Below are positions 1 to 18,683 of a stretch of DNA of 64,000 nt, piece by piece. The translations under genes and the position numbers were made by a program. The DNA is from Hypomesus transpacificus. Its lineage: Eukaryota > Chordata > Actinopteri > Osmeriformes > Osmeridae. Location: the NCBI RefSeq assembly GCF_021917145.1, contig NW_025813796.1, forward strand, positions 248,001 through 312,000, read 5' to 3'. The notes beneath the pieces are model-generated. The model was not told the origin of the DNA. It made no database searches and saw only the letters and a program-made list of their open reading frames with translations. Numbering within the stretch: the first letter of the stretch is position 1; each line of letters opens with the position of its first letter.

Positions 1-1038
1 CATCGAAATATCCCTGCCCCCAGGTTACAGAATGTGTTGCCGCTGGCTAGATACTCTGCCGTCTGTCTCTCTCATGACACTGAATTAGTTTTGCAGAAAC
101 TTGCTCAAATATTCTGCTAATATTCTGCCGGTGCCTTTCGAAGATACAGTAGATAGGGAAGAAACATGTCTTGGTTTGACACTATATAAACAAGAAAATG
201 ACAACATTTATATAAGTCACTCGCAAGACTCTTTTGATGGTGCAGAGCCATAAGAATTCACTTTTCACTTTGCAAAATGCAGGCCCCTGGTGTGGTTCGT
301 TCTAGTTCCTGCATACGAACAGGGACTTGCCAAGACAAAAATACAATTGGTTAAAGTGACACACACAAATCCGAAAAGCATAACGCAAGGGTTATTATTA
401 GTACTGATAAAGAGGTGAACTTTTAGGACAATATTCAGGTTTTTTTTTTCTCAATTTTTTAGATTTAAAACAATCCATCGGTATTCATTGTACATGTCAT
501 TTCAAAGGCCTAGTCATGTGCTCTCATTCTTCACACACAAACACATGAACAATGTCATCCATAGACATATACTGTATATGTCTATGATGTCATCCATAGA
601 CATGTATATATGTCTATGATGTCATCAGCCAGCGCCACTCTCTGAGGGCGAAGTCCGTCTCAGAAGCCATACATCATCATGCTCCAAGACATATGAGGGC
701 AATTCAGACACAGGTAAACCTTCTTATACAAAAACGACTAATAACAAGAATAATATGATCTAGTGAAGCAGTAGATACAATAGATATGCAGTGTTTGCAT
801 TAGAAGCCTGGTAAAAATTAACTTGCCTCGTATGCAAAAAGAGATGCTTTTTAAGGCTGCACAAACTCAAGGAAAAGCATGGTAACTTCAGTGTAAAGCC
901 CTCTTCATAGCCTGACCCATTCTTTAGAATAAATTAACCTTTTACAAAGCGGTAAATACATAATTAGTGAACTCAATAACAGGCCACAATGAGAAAACAC
1001 AGAGAACCAAATAGGCCCTAAAGTAGAAAAAGGCTCAT
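1..1038. other. 3' flank of the bromodomain gene; non-coding
   Basis: I see no coding sequence. The stretch is AT-rich and should hold the 3' UTR and downstream flank of the minus-strand SMARCA2-like gene whose stop is at 1039. I could not pick a clear AATAAA on the minus strand. It contains the tandem palindromic unit described separately at 552-626. Confidence 0.5.
552..626. repeat. Tandem palindromic repeat (two units plus a partial third)
   Basis: A unit of about 32-35 bp, beginning ATGTCATCCATAGACAT and ending in the inverted complement ATGTCTATG, occurs at about 552-586 and again at 587-618. A third partial copy (ATGTCATC) follows. Each unit is self-complementary around a TATA-rich centre, so each could extrude a short hairpin. 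Confidence 0.8.
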
Positions 1039-3018
1039 TCAGGCTCGACCTTGGTCTTTAGTGGTATTGTCCTCAAGGTTTTCCTCGCTGTCCTCGTCAC
1101 TGTGGAGCCTCTTGGCTGGGGCTTGTTTGCTCTTCTCCATTTTCAGCCCCCTCTTCTTGTGCATTGGTGTCTTTCTCTCTACAAAATGGAGTACTGGAGA
1201 TGAGCAAAGTGACTTGAATTCCAAATCACGTTATAACCCTGAAAGCAATCTTGCCCACGCCAAACACCTGTGTTGCGCTGTGGTCATTCTCAAGAAGTCT
1301 CACCAAAATGGCAAAGGTGTGCCATTGATATCTTTGCTACTTGTGAAACGGTTTTCTTTTTTGCAAATAGAGATGATCTGTCTCTCACCTGCTGATGAAA
1401 CAAATTGATCTGCATCTCCACCACCATTATCCACACGGATGGCCGTGCCTTCAACCGCCCCCTCCTCGTTAGTGACTATTCTTTGTCTTGCACTTTCGAA
1501 AACGGACTTGAGAACAATGGAATCCTCAAATATCTGTAAGTATGTGACACAAAAAGACACAGCTAAATCAGGCAAATCAACTCATCCCATTCAAGAGCAG
1601 ACCTTCCCTTATCACGTTAAAGTTTCTACAGTTTCAACTGCATACAGACAGCTAGGGAACATGACCGAAATTGGGAATAAAGACATGATATCATACTTGA
1701 CTATTAAAAATGGCTTTCAAATGACATGAAACACACTCGGAATAGTGGAATTAGAAGAACAATGGTTCTTGATTTAAGGGCTGTATAGAGTCATGCAGAC
1801 TGTATTATCTACCTGAGAACCCTCCAGGTTGAAGGTCTGGGCATTCTGACACAGCAGGACAACGTCTCTCTCCAGGTCGCCCACGCTCCTGTACTTGTGG
1901 TTACGCACTCGTTCCTGACAACTCAGAACAGCGTCAATCACTAGCTATTTTTCTGGGCTGAGTTCATGATGATGGAAATGCTATATTATATATAGATATT
2001 TGACGGTGATTGACAGCATGGGGTTGGGTTGATGAAGTTGGCACATCAAATACCAGCCTGACCATCTGTGTCTATCAATTGGTAGAGGACTGAGGCCAGG
2101 ACCATCCTGCTTGGCAGTTGGTACTTGGTATCTAAATAATTGCTGGCAGAGAATGCCTTGGCTGCCTCACAAACACACTTAGTAACTTTACCAGTGGTGG
2201 AGTAAGCCACTCGTTCCGGAACAAACCTGGACTAAATCGTCTAAAATCACAATAGCTGCTAAATGTTCCCTTCCCTTGCGTCATCATCGACATAATGGTG
2301 GCACATCATCATGTGCCACCATTATGGAGTCTCTGAGATTTCACCGAAATGGGAGTTAAGCACATTCCCCAGCGATAGGCAAGGTTTGCCAGGTTTGTTG
2401 AGACCACCTACCCTGATCCTTCTGAAGTCCACAGGCTTTCGGATGAGCTCGTAGTACTCGGGGACCTCCTTCTTAGACGGCAGCTGAACGAAGCCTTTAC
2501 TGATCTGACGTCCCAACCTGGAAACGTTCAACACAGCAATCGGGACAGGAAGAAGCACGATCCACTTCGAGTTACAGGGTCTGTGCCGTGACAGACGTCT
2601 CTGTGTTCACAGCTCTTCATTAACAACCAATTAGAATGAGGGCCAACCCTGGGGGATGCGTTCTGCCCATCTCCTAACAGAGGCGCGTGCGACAGACTGA
2701 CTCACAGACCGAGGTGACGGCGCAACAAGCAGCTAACCCAACCACAACAAAGCATTGGTACATCGAAGGAACAATCGGGAGTTTGGAGTCTCACCCGTCC
2801 TTGTAGTTGATGACCATGTCGACCAGCGTGTGGAGTTGTTTCGTCAGTTCGGGGGGGTTGGGGGGCAGCTTCTCTGCCGGGGGACGCCCACGCTTCCTTT
2901 TGACCTTCTCACCCGCCTCATGGCTAATATCCGCCGTCTTGTTTCCGTGGTGATGGCTTTTCCGTTTCTTGGCGCTGATGTCTTCCTCCATGTCATTCAA
3001 GGCCCCGTTCCGCTCAGC
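1039..3018 (-). CDS. SMARCA2/BRM-like C-terminal bromodomain protein (truncated paralog)
   Basis: Five coding exons read cleanly with matching phases: 3018-2795, 2517-2412, 1914-1813, 1533-1389 and 1193-1039 (TGA). They give about 243 residues equal to the C-terminus of SMARCA2/SMARCA4. In order these are a basic stretch with an AT-hook ([12 protein letters not shown]), then a complete bromodomain ([32 protein letters not shown] with the acetyl-lysine-binding Asn), then an acidic tail. By family this part binds acetylated histones within BAF chromatin remodellers. No SNF2 ATPase, HSA or QLQ exons lie between 3,018 and the next gene (kank1), so this is not a full remodeller. The length and the [12 protein letters not shown] start resemble the mammalian SMARCA2 short isoform. 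The start codon is unresolved: a candidate 5' exon lies at 4647-4552, an unspliced in-frame ATG at 3072, and an internal ATG in NDMEED. SMARCA4 origin is less likely because of the kank1 linkage. Confidence 0.8.
2291..2326. repeat. Perfect 16-bp inverted repeat, 4-nt loop
   Basis: CATAATGGTGGCACAT at 2291-2306 is followed by CATC and then its exact reverse complement at 2311-2326. It lies in an intron of the SMARCA2-like gene, just downstream (in transcript sense) of the exon 2517-2412 donor. Confidence 0.85.
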
Positions 3019-4551
3019 CTGTGGAGACAGGCTTAAAAGTAACCCACTGACTACTTTGATTAGCCGTGCCATTTCAAGCCGAGAGGTCAGGAACAGCATC
3101 TGTATTGACTGCAACAACAACAAAAACAACAACCACTCCTGTTTTTCTTCGCCGTACTCTTTACACGCAGTCTACAATTATGCTTGACGGTAATTTTGTC
3201 TCTGATTGTTACTGTGAAACAAGACAAATTGATGGAAGGCTCTTGTGGAAAATCCTCCACAAAAGCCCTTAAGAACTTTAAACACACGAGCGCAGTATGT
3301 CTATGTAAATAAATACATTACCTCCTCCATCTAAGGGGGCATTGGTGGGGGGGATGTACTACTTGGAAAACAGAAAACGTAGGGTTGTCTTCCTGCCACG
3401 CCAGAGTAGAAAAATATTGAATCTCCAAATCTGTGTTTTTCTGTTAACATGTCCAGAAAACAGTGTGTGTGTTTGTGTGCGATAGTGAGGAGGAGAGATC
3501 GGTTTCGACCATGGGCATGTATGTTATTTCCATTCGTGTCCTAGCAGCAAATGTCTGGTGCAACCACTGTATTTTACACAAAGACAATTAAAGTCTAGAC
3601 TTATGCATGCAGCAGCAGAGGCTGGAGGGAGGAAATGGATTCATATTCAGCAGAGAGGAATGCAGCCTGGTCAATTTAAACTGAATATTGATGTCGAAAT
3701 TGCACATGCATAAGCACACGAATGCACACACAGATCACGTTATGAACTGTATGAGAACGCAATTTCGTAATCTACGAAATACGCCGAGAAGGGTGGTTTG
3801 TAATGCGGTAGTTTATGTTCTTCTGATGTTTCACATATACTCTTGACTCGCACAATGAAAACGCAGAGGAACAGGGCCTCGTACCATTAACGTTTCTAAG
3901 AAAAGGATCACATTTCCATCATTAGTGTATGCACATGCACACTAAGAACCTGCTGAGCACCATCACAAACTGTAGACACAGAACAAGCAATAAAGGCACG
4001 AGTTACAGATTTGAGTCAGATCGGCGATGACAGCGAAACGACAACAAAAGAAATTCGGTGGAAGATTGTTGCCCAGAATTCCCTCAGAGAGAGGCAAGCT
4101 GTAACCACAATCACTACTGTCTCCCTAATGCGTTGCAACCGCTCCAGTGGAATACAGAGAGCTGGAGAGTAATCCTGAAAGACGGACAAAACCCCTAAAA
4201 CGCTGCCTGTTTGAGCGCGAGTGTGTGTGTGTGTTCACGTGTACAGTATATGTGTGTGTGTGTGCCAGTGCCGTATGTGATGCTCCATGCCTGTACCATC
4301 TCCAAACAAGCCTGCCTCTTCCCTGACTTGTCTGGCAAGGATACCCCCTCATCCGTTACAACACACACCTACACACTCTCTCTCCCTCTCCCTCTCTCGC
4401 ACACTCACGGGCGTGAACACACTTTCCACTCGCTCCATCTCTCACACACACACACACACACACACTCCCTCTCTCCCTCTGCAATGTAGCCTGGCTGGAT
4501 CCTATGCTGTGGAATAAAGACAGGAAGGATGGAAGGAAGGAGGATATTTAC

Positions 4552-4647
4552 CTGACTGCAATCTGCAGGCTGGAAGTCTGGATCGGCTGCAGCTGAGGGG
4601 GAGAGAATTAGCAAGCCAGCATAGCGGCGAGCTGCAAGTCTCTTCAT
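4552..4647 (-). other. Candidate first coding exon of the SMARCA2-like gene
   Basis: On the minus strand an ATG at 4647 opens a 32-codon frame ending ...TGCAGTCAG followed by a good donor (GTAAAT) at 4551. The end phase (0) matches the acceptor of the exon starting at 3018. A pyrimidine tract plus CAG inside it (near 4,593) could instead make a 41-nt internal exon. I recognise no homology, so this is inference from splice signals only. Confidence 0.25.
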
Positions 4648-6669
4648 CAGCTGATCACTCAAAAGCAGAGCCCAGAAGGGGGTAGAATAAAAGCGCTATG
4701 TTTTCATACACAAATCAATGGGCTGGGGGAAAATACTAATGTAATAGTCATCTCCGACTGCAGCTCTCTGCAGTATCTTTTCCACCAGTGGAAGGCCCCA
4801 AGCTTGTCTCCCTCTGCATGTTTTAATATCGACTGTCGCTACACAATTTTTTTTCTGCCCTCCCGTTCAAGTTATCGGGTCCAGCCTTTTTTCACAGAAT
4901 GATTTTTGCATTGCGTTTCTGAGGCTGTGTATCAGAGTGGAGTCTGTTGGCGTATAGGGATCCATTCAGCGCGTGAAACTGCTCAGACGGCAGAATGGTT
5001 CAGTGAAAATGATTTCAGCTAATGATGTCATGCTCAAGGCTTTTTTGGGAATGACATCTTTTATGTTCAATTGATTATATACATCAGGACATGCCTGTTA
5101 TATACATGGCTGTGTGTGTATGTGCCTGCTAAACATGCATCTGTTAGGAAATTATACCCCTGGGAAAGAATTCTCGCTAAACCCATTTGAAATGAAGGTC
5201 TCCATTCCTGTCCACCTACGCATCTATGTACAATGTCACAGTTGGGAATTAAATGTAGACATAAGACTCCAGGGAAAGCGGCAGGTGGTTGGCCAGTAGT
5301 CTGCAGCAGACTGGAGGCAGCCTGCAGCCCTGCAGCTCACCTGCTGATGTGGACCACAATGAGAACCTTGAGAGAACATCATACCCCGTGGATAGAACAT
5401 AAGACAGATACAAACATGCCCCCTTCATCACCATCATAATCTTCAAAATCATCCCCTTCTTGTGAATAATATAGCTAGCATCACCGGGGGCATCGAACGC
5501 GACCCGTTCAATCAATTCTCTTGAAGCTATTGCTTTTACTGGAATCCCCTACATGGTCGTCTCTCCATGGCAACCGCTGATGAAACATGTGACCCTTGCC
5601 TGACTTGTTCTTATGATAAGAATATTGATTACGATCAAATCCACATAGCAAGGACATGGTTTTATCATCAAACCCATATTCCAGAATGAGTAACGTCTTC
5701 TGGGGAGGGCCCAGTGTGATGTAGATTTCATTTATTCCCATGTACTTCAAAATACAATTTCCACTGCCTCTTGTTACCATAGCAACGCCACATTTTGATG
5801 TTGGACCTCGTAGGCAGTTATGGCTCTGTATCCAATCATTGTGCTAGGGAGTGACACACACACACACACACACTTATACATATACAATGAACAACACATT
5901 CAAGACGGAGGTAGAGGAAAAAAGAACTATTACTGTTGACGCAGCCATCTACCATTTCTCAATTCTCACAAGGACTCCTTTGATTGTCTCAAATGTCTTT
6001 GCATCAACACAGAGAAAAAAAGAATGTTGACACAAAAAGACAAATGTCGTAAAAAGACTGCAAAGCAAGCCGGCCCCTTCAATGTATCACAGAAACTACA
6101 GACTGTGAACATATTCCGACTATGAATACATGTGTAGGCTATCCCCAAGCAGCCGTCTTGATAGCAAAGCTGAGATAATCAATTCTTGATGCAGCTCCTT
6201 TGTTTTCCTCACAAAGGACACGTCAGAGAACCCTGTCTCGACAAGTCCATTCCAGCACTGTTGAAGTCTGGCAGCCAATGATGACAAGCCTTCCCAAACT
6301 TAGCTCCCAGTAGGGTGCAGCGCACACTCTGGATGTGAAAAGGTTGGTCTCGTCTGACGAGATTCGGATCCATGATCATCCATCCAGCTATCGGACGCTC
6401 CAGGAGGGAGCGCAGCCGGATGGACGCCCCCACTGACGAGACTTCACGCCATGGATCTCGTCGTGAACAAGGCTTCTAGCAACCTTTATATATAAAAGAC
6501 AGGGACATTAACATAAGTAGACACAAAACTCATTTGTGCTGGAAGCTCATGATGTCACCGTGCAAGTTTCCGAGCGTGTCTGAAGGAGAATCGTTTCTTT
6601 CCGAGAGAGCGAGGGGAGGCTAATGAGACGACACAGAGAGATGTGGACAGGGGGGGTGTTAGATGGGTG

Positions 6670-6671
<2 letters not shown>

Positions 6672-6700
<29 letters not shown>

Positions 6701-6701
6701 G
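6672..6701. repeat. Poly-G tract (30 nt)
   Basis: An uninterrupted run of 30 G residues in the spacer between kank1 and the SMARCA2-like gene. Its exact length is likely to be unreliable in an assembly. Confidence 0.9.
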
Positions 6702-6819
6702 CGGTGGCAGAAATAGAAAAACCACAGACAGAAGGAGCTGATTGACAGCTGTGTCTAAATTAGCCCCTTCCCTAATGAGGGATAACTGACAATCACATTC
6801 CCACTTCCTGATCCTCCAG

Positions 6820-6911
6820 CAGGATTCCCTCCGTGCTAAACATGTCTCACTTCCTGTGCCGGTGGCAGGATTCCCTCCGTGCTAAACACGTCTCACTTCC
6901 TGTGCCGGTGG
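6820..6911. repeat. 46-bp tandem duplication
   Basis: A unit starting CAGGATTCCCTCCGTGCTAA and ending in GTGCCGGTGG occupies 6820-6865 and is repeated at 6866-6911 with one visible mismatch (ACATGT versus ACACGT). It lies downstream of kank1. Confidence 0.9.
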
Positions 6912-7306
6912 CAGCCTGGGTGGCAGGCTGGTGGGGCTTTAGGGATGCTCTCTGAAAGACAAAACAGCAGGAGGCTGAATGCTGATGGTCTATTAACATT
7001 GGGAATGCTATGAGTTCATTACGAGGAAACAGATGGAGGAGGAGGGGCTCATTCAAATCTTTTACCGGAATGTTCCATCTTTATTGGGATGTAAATATCA
7101 TGGATGTATTGTACTGTAGGTTTGCACTGGAATATGGTGTTTCCAGCAGGTGGAGCTGTGTCTGTCCACTTAAGTATGACAGCAGAAGGAGGAAATGCCT
7201 TAATGAGCTCATTAGTTTGATGCTTGGAAATCGACAGTGTTTAGTTATTACTGTTTGCGCCTAAGTTGGACAAAAAAAAAGAAAACCCGCTTTTGATTCA
7301 GTTCAG

Positions 7307-7312
7307 TTTATT
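7307..7312 (-). terminator. Polyadenylation signal of kank1
   Basis: AATAAA on the minus strand, about 340 nt past the kank1 stop codon (7648). It suits the 3' end of a short 3' UTR. Confidence 0.6.
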
Positions 7313-7647
7313 ACATGAAAAGCACAGGGCATACCTTTATTAAAATATTCCTGAACATTCTGATACATAATTGGTCCTCGAAGGGTTATATTTCCAAAGT
7401 GCTTTGATATACTTTACAGTATGTACAAGATACACTATATATTAAAATATATATTGTTTAGGTAGCTACAAACAATGACAAATCTATATAAACAATATTC
7501 AGTAATCAATTTGCTTATTGGCTCATTCTTAAAATGACAGAAATCCATGTCAGTTACTTGCATAGATAAACAGTAAAGAAGCTTAAAATACAGACAACCA
7601 GCTATACGAATCACAGAGTAGAACAGTCATGTTACTTGGCAGCCGTT

Positions 7648-14087
<6,440 letters not shown>

Positions 14088-17000
14088 CTGTGAACTTTGT
14101 AAGACGGAGAAAAGCACTTAGGTCGTTGCTTGCGAACTGAATATTCATATCAGGAAATAAAAGATACAAGGCATATGTAAATTACGAATTCCCAAGCTAT
14201 ACCGGTATAAAGTGATGGCAAAAAGAAATACAATTTCATGATATTCATACAAAATATAAAATAGATTTTTTCCAAAACATTTTCACTTTAGGTCAAATGT
14301 GCATGAACTGTTAACGGAATTAATTCATTTTGGGCATCTGCTTCTTTAAAAGCAGATTCCAAAAGAAAAACACATAATACCCACACACACACACACCCAC
14401 ACCACAAAAGGAAAACATGGTATTTGGCTACCTATTTCAAACAGCTTCCAAAATACAGCTTTCAAAGCAGACCTAAGCTTTTCCTTACCGGTGGTAAATG
14501 TTAAATCCTTATATGTTGTGGAATTGGTGTTTATCTGAGTCTTTTTTCTAACTTTTGTCCTCTACTCTCTCCATTCTAAGCCCTCTGGAGACGGAGAAAA
14601 ATGAGACTTGAGTACTGACCAATAGAGTAGACTTATGAAAATAGTTTAAAATGTCATTGGCTGACAGTGCCCTCCAATCGCCATGTCTCCAAACTCAAAC
14701 CAAACCAAGTGTATAATTACTGTGCGAGTCTTGGATAACCAAACATTGTCTTGGTATTTCATCCACAAATGCCTTCAAGTGCATGTGTCTCTACATATTT
14801 ATAGAAAATATCAATCCACACAGTACCTGATCCGTTTCCATACACGTGCGTGTCTTGAGCCATGACTGCTGCATTAATTCCTTTTGGCACAATGGAGAAA
14901 TCCATCCATATTTGTTCAGTTTGAGGCTTTGTAACCTTGAAACATAAAACAAATAAAACATAGAACTAATTTTTATTTACCGAAAGATTTATATACTTTT
15001 TTTCTGTGAAGATATGCACACCCACGGAGACACGTACGGGCACATATACTTCTGGCCAGCTAGATAGGTCAATAACAGATAGCCTTACACAGTGCTTACG
15101 AAGAGGTAATACAATACCGAGGAGGACAGAATAGAGATAATTCTGTTGAGATATTGGCAGGGAGTAAGCTTTCAAATCAAACAATGTAGAAGCTTTTTAT
15201 CACAGGTAGGATATTATATCACGTGACATCTTCTCAATGTATCGATATGTAAGCACATTTGAAGCTGTCGTTTCCTAAGGTGTTGCTAAGACGTTATTTT
15301 CCAAATCAGTCATGCAATCTGAAAGAAGGAACCTATAGTACAATGATTTTCCCTAATATTCACACACACACACACACACAACAGTTCCACCATCTTCCAA
15401 CTACAGACCCTATTCTGCTGACCTTTCTTATCTCAGTTATTCACACCGCAAAGCCCTGACAAACATCTGACTGCAGATAAACTGACACCACTTTGTAGTG
15501 CCTTGGGACCGTTTCAAAGGCAAGCATATATCGCAGAGAGGATAGTATAAATGAATACCGTGACGCACCAAAATTGTTTCACAGAATCCTAACCAATGGA
15601 TATGACTAAATAATTGTACAGCCTTTTTTCATTAGTGAATCCACCAGGAAGGGTAGGTTCGATTTACAACGTTCGACAACCTCAAAATGACCCTCTGTTT
15701 GAGGACCGATTAAGAAGCAACTGTTGGGCTGAAGTCAGAGCCAAGCCGATGTAGCCACAGGCCCCTCAACTGGCCTCAGCAAAGCCTAGCACTGCCATCT
15801 GTAGGGGAACACATTTAGGAAAAGCCTGGAAGAAAAAGAGCTGGCAGTTTCACCTTACCCATGAAGCTCATTCTGCTTCAAAGGATGCATTTGTGGGGAT
15901 AAGACTATTACACAGACTTGGATGTAAATAAGTCAAAGATGCTGCAGGAAGTAGGGCTTAGATCAGAACATCAAAGGCTACGCTAGTTGTTAGAGCCCAT
16001 CCATGCTGAGCCAGAGCATTTTCAAACCCTACATGCTTCAAAAGAGTGCTCCTGCAGTGAAGCAATGAGTACCACCATTACTAGTGCTCTTAAGGAGTTA
16101 CTGTCGAGGCATGTTGGTGGTAAGACTTGCTTTGCCCCTGGTATGTATTCTGATTCTGAACTACAGAGAAAGAAGAGTTTCAAAACTAAGTTAAACTACA
16201 ACACAATGGAATATCTGGAAAATACATCTGTGCGGGTTTCCTCTATTATGACAGCGCGAGACAATGTTCTCCGAGTGACAGAAAATCAAGTACAGCATAA
16301 GCAACACATTTAACAACAACTTTCATTCTCTGTTAAAAGTCAACCCCCCCAAAACCTAACAACACGACACTAACTTTAACGAAAATAGGGGTTGAACTGA
16401 CTTCTGGTGAAGGCCAATGTGACACAAATTCCCTGACTGCATAGTGCACACTAACTAGACCTGAATGTTAAAGAGGATACAGACACGTGAAGGGGAGGAG
16501 GAGAAAAGTCAATGGAGAGAGTGCAGGACAGTGAGTAAATGGACTAAGAGAACAAGGAATGGGGGGATTGGCAAAGTCAGAAAAGGAAAAAGACAGAGGC
16601 AACATCGCAAAAGGAAGCCACCTCGAGTTATCTTCTGGCAAAACAAAATCCAGCCTCACCTTCTCCATCCACCTTTTTGTCCTCTCTCGGTGTGTCTCTT
16701 TCTCCGCGGTTCCTATTCAGCACACTGGGCTACGCGGAAACCTTGTTGCTAAGGTGAGCCCTCCCCTGTTGCTGCTGACTGAGGTCAGAAACCTGAGAGG
16801 GCCATTCTGAGACATAGAGCCCTTCAAGCGGTTCACCCTGAACACTAAAACATACTTTGTGACTGTCCATCCAATTAGTTTTAATTTATCAAGCTCTCTT
16901 CATTAATTCAGTAGATAACTAGGTAGGTCATAACAATTACTGTCGGCTGCATCGAGGAAACTTTTCTATTATTTCTGGGCACAAATGATAGGACTTTCTG

Positions 17001-18683
17001 CCTAGAAAGTCTTGGGTAACATAACAGAAATAATCCCACACCAAATGAACACGCCGTTCGTAGGCCTACATTTCACGAATTTAAGACTCGCAACCATATA
17101 GTTTCACAAGCCTTAGATTATCTCGGTCCACAATAATACCGGCAAATATGTGGATTACATTTCACTAATGGAATGGATCTGACTGGTACAGCATTATAGC
17201 CGACTGCAAAAATAATCTTGCTGAGCCACTCATTGTTGTATACCCAAATCTCGGCGGAGCGTGGGAAAGTTAGAGGTTGGACTGTTTTTTTTGCGGCACA
17301 GATCCACATAGGCCTAGTAACTAACGATTTTTGGAGGATGTATAAAACATCAACCATGATAAACAGTTAAACAGTCTGAAAATACATTGAAGTGGTCGGT
17401 TTTTATCGAGTGCTGACACTCACCTCAGTGTGTTACATTCCCAAGTAGTCGACAACAAATTTGGAAACATAAAACTTGTGTTCAATTGTTGCATGTTCCG
17501 TTTAAACATACATTAATTAAATACTTGCATCGTTTCCATCAACTATCAGTCGGTCTTATGGATCACGGTGGCCTTGCCTTCAACACAAAAAGTTTTCCAC
17601 ACCTGCAGCGAAAGCCCCTTATTGCCCATGCGCATGAAATTGTCAACATAGCAGCACACACTTAAGCAAAAGAGATGCTAATTGACAAATTCTAGTGACG
17701 CTCTGTACTCAGGTGACCTAGGACTCGGGTTAAAATATTTATGACGCTCTCACTTCCAACCACATTCAAGTAACCTACCAACTATGTGTTCGTAATGTAA
17801 TTTTGTGTAAGACAAAATTACATTACAGAGAATTACATTATTATCTCAGAGAAGAAAATATATACTATAAACTGTACATTTTACCCAGCAAAAACAGAAT
17901 GGTTAGTGCTCATAAAAGTAAACCTAGTGTTAGTACCACTGCCATCTACAGACAAATGTGAGTTTTTCTGTTATTTACTGGCGCCAATACACACACGGGT
18001 ACGCTACTGGACCGTTCAAGAACTCAGCGGTCTCATGCTTTATCGGAAATGACATCAGTTTAGCTATGGTGTCGCTCTGATGCCTAACAGAAACGAGGCA
18101 CATTGGTACCTGACGTGGAAATTCGGACAATTTAGGGAACTTAAAGGTAATAAGCATGTTTTCGTCTTTCCAACATTGCATTGTAATAAGATCAACTATA
18201 TCGTAGCAAGTAAGCACGCTTCGGCGCCCTGTCTGTAGACTCTCTAGCAAGCTTGATAGCTAGCTAACGTAGCTCTCTAGCTAGCCTAGCTGTCACAGAA
18301 ACAGTTAACACAACCTAGTTTAGCTACAGTAGCATGGTATTTATCTATAAACACCATCGTGCTTGTTTTCAGCCTGCTCATACAGCATGACCAGATTAAT
18401 ATTCTAAGTTAGTTCACTAACTACTAGCTGACGAGGCCGCCCTAGAGCCCTAACACTGTAGGCTACTTGACACCAATTCAACTTTTTGAATTAGGCTAGT
18501 AGCTAAGCTATGCCAACTTACCTTGATAGATAGCGTCAAGGTAATTACCTATTTTAATGTAGCTACATGTTTACATCGTCAAAGGTTAAAGTAGCTTAGC
18601 TTAAAGTTTTTTGTGTGCTTAGTCAAGTGCCAAGTAAATGTAATTGACATGCTGTAACCCGCCCATACAGACTAGAGGCTGCT
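14088..18683. other. kank1 5' region and smpd4 upstream spacer
   Basis: I recognise no conserved protein. The segment should contain the 5' non-coding exon(s) and promoter of kank1 (minus) and the promoter of smpd4 (plus). It includes a (CA)n run at about 15,360-15,380 and an AGCTAGCT-rich patch at about 18,240-18,300. Short ORFs here show no recognisable family signature. Confidence 0.5.

Larger units (their letters stand above)
3019..7306. other. Intergenic/5' region between kank1 and the SMARCA2-like gene
   Basis: No conserved protein is visible on either strand. In particular there are no SNF2 helicase motifs and no DM-domain (DMRT) sequence. The stretch holds (GT)n/(CT)n-type repeats around 4,220-4,480, a (CA)n run near 5,852-5,873, a 30-bp poly-G tract at 6672-6701 and a 46-bp tandem duplication at 6820-6911. 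A splice-flanked candidate exon for the SMARCA2-like gene is noted at 4552-4647. Confidence 0.6.

Noticed and set aside
3019-7306. Possible remaining SMARCA2 ATPase exons or DMRT genes
   Set aside because: I looked for helicase and DM-domain signatures on both strands and saw none. The open frames here are short and of low complexity.
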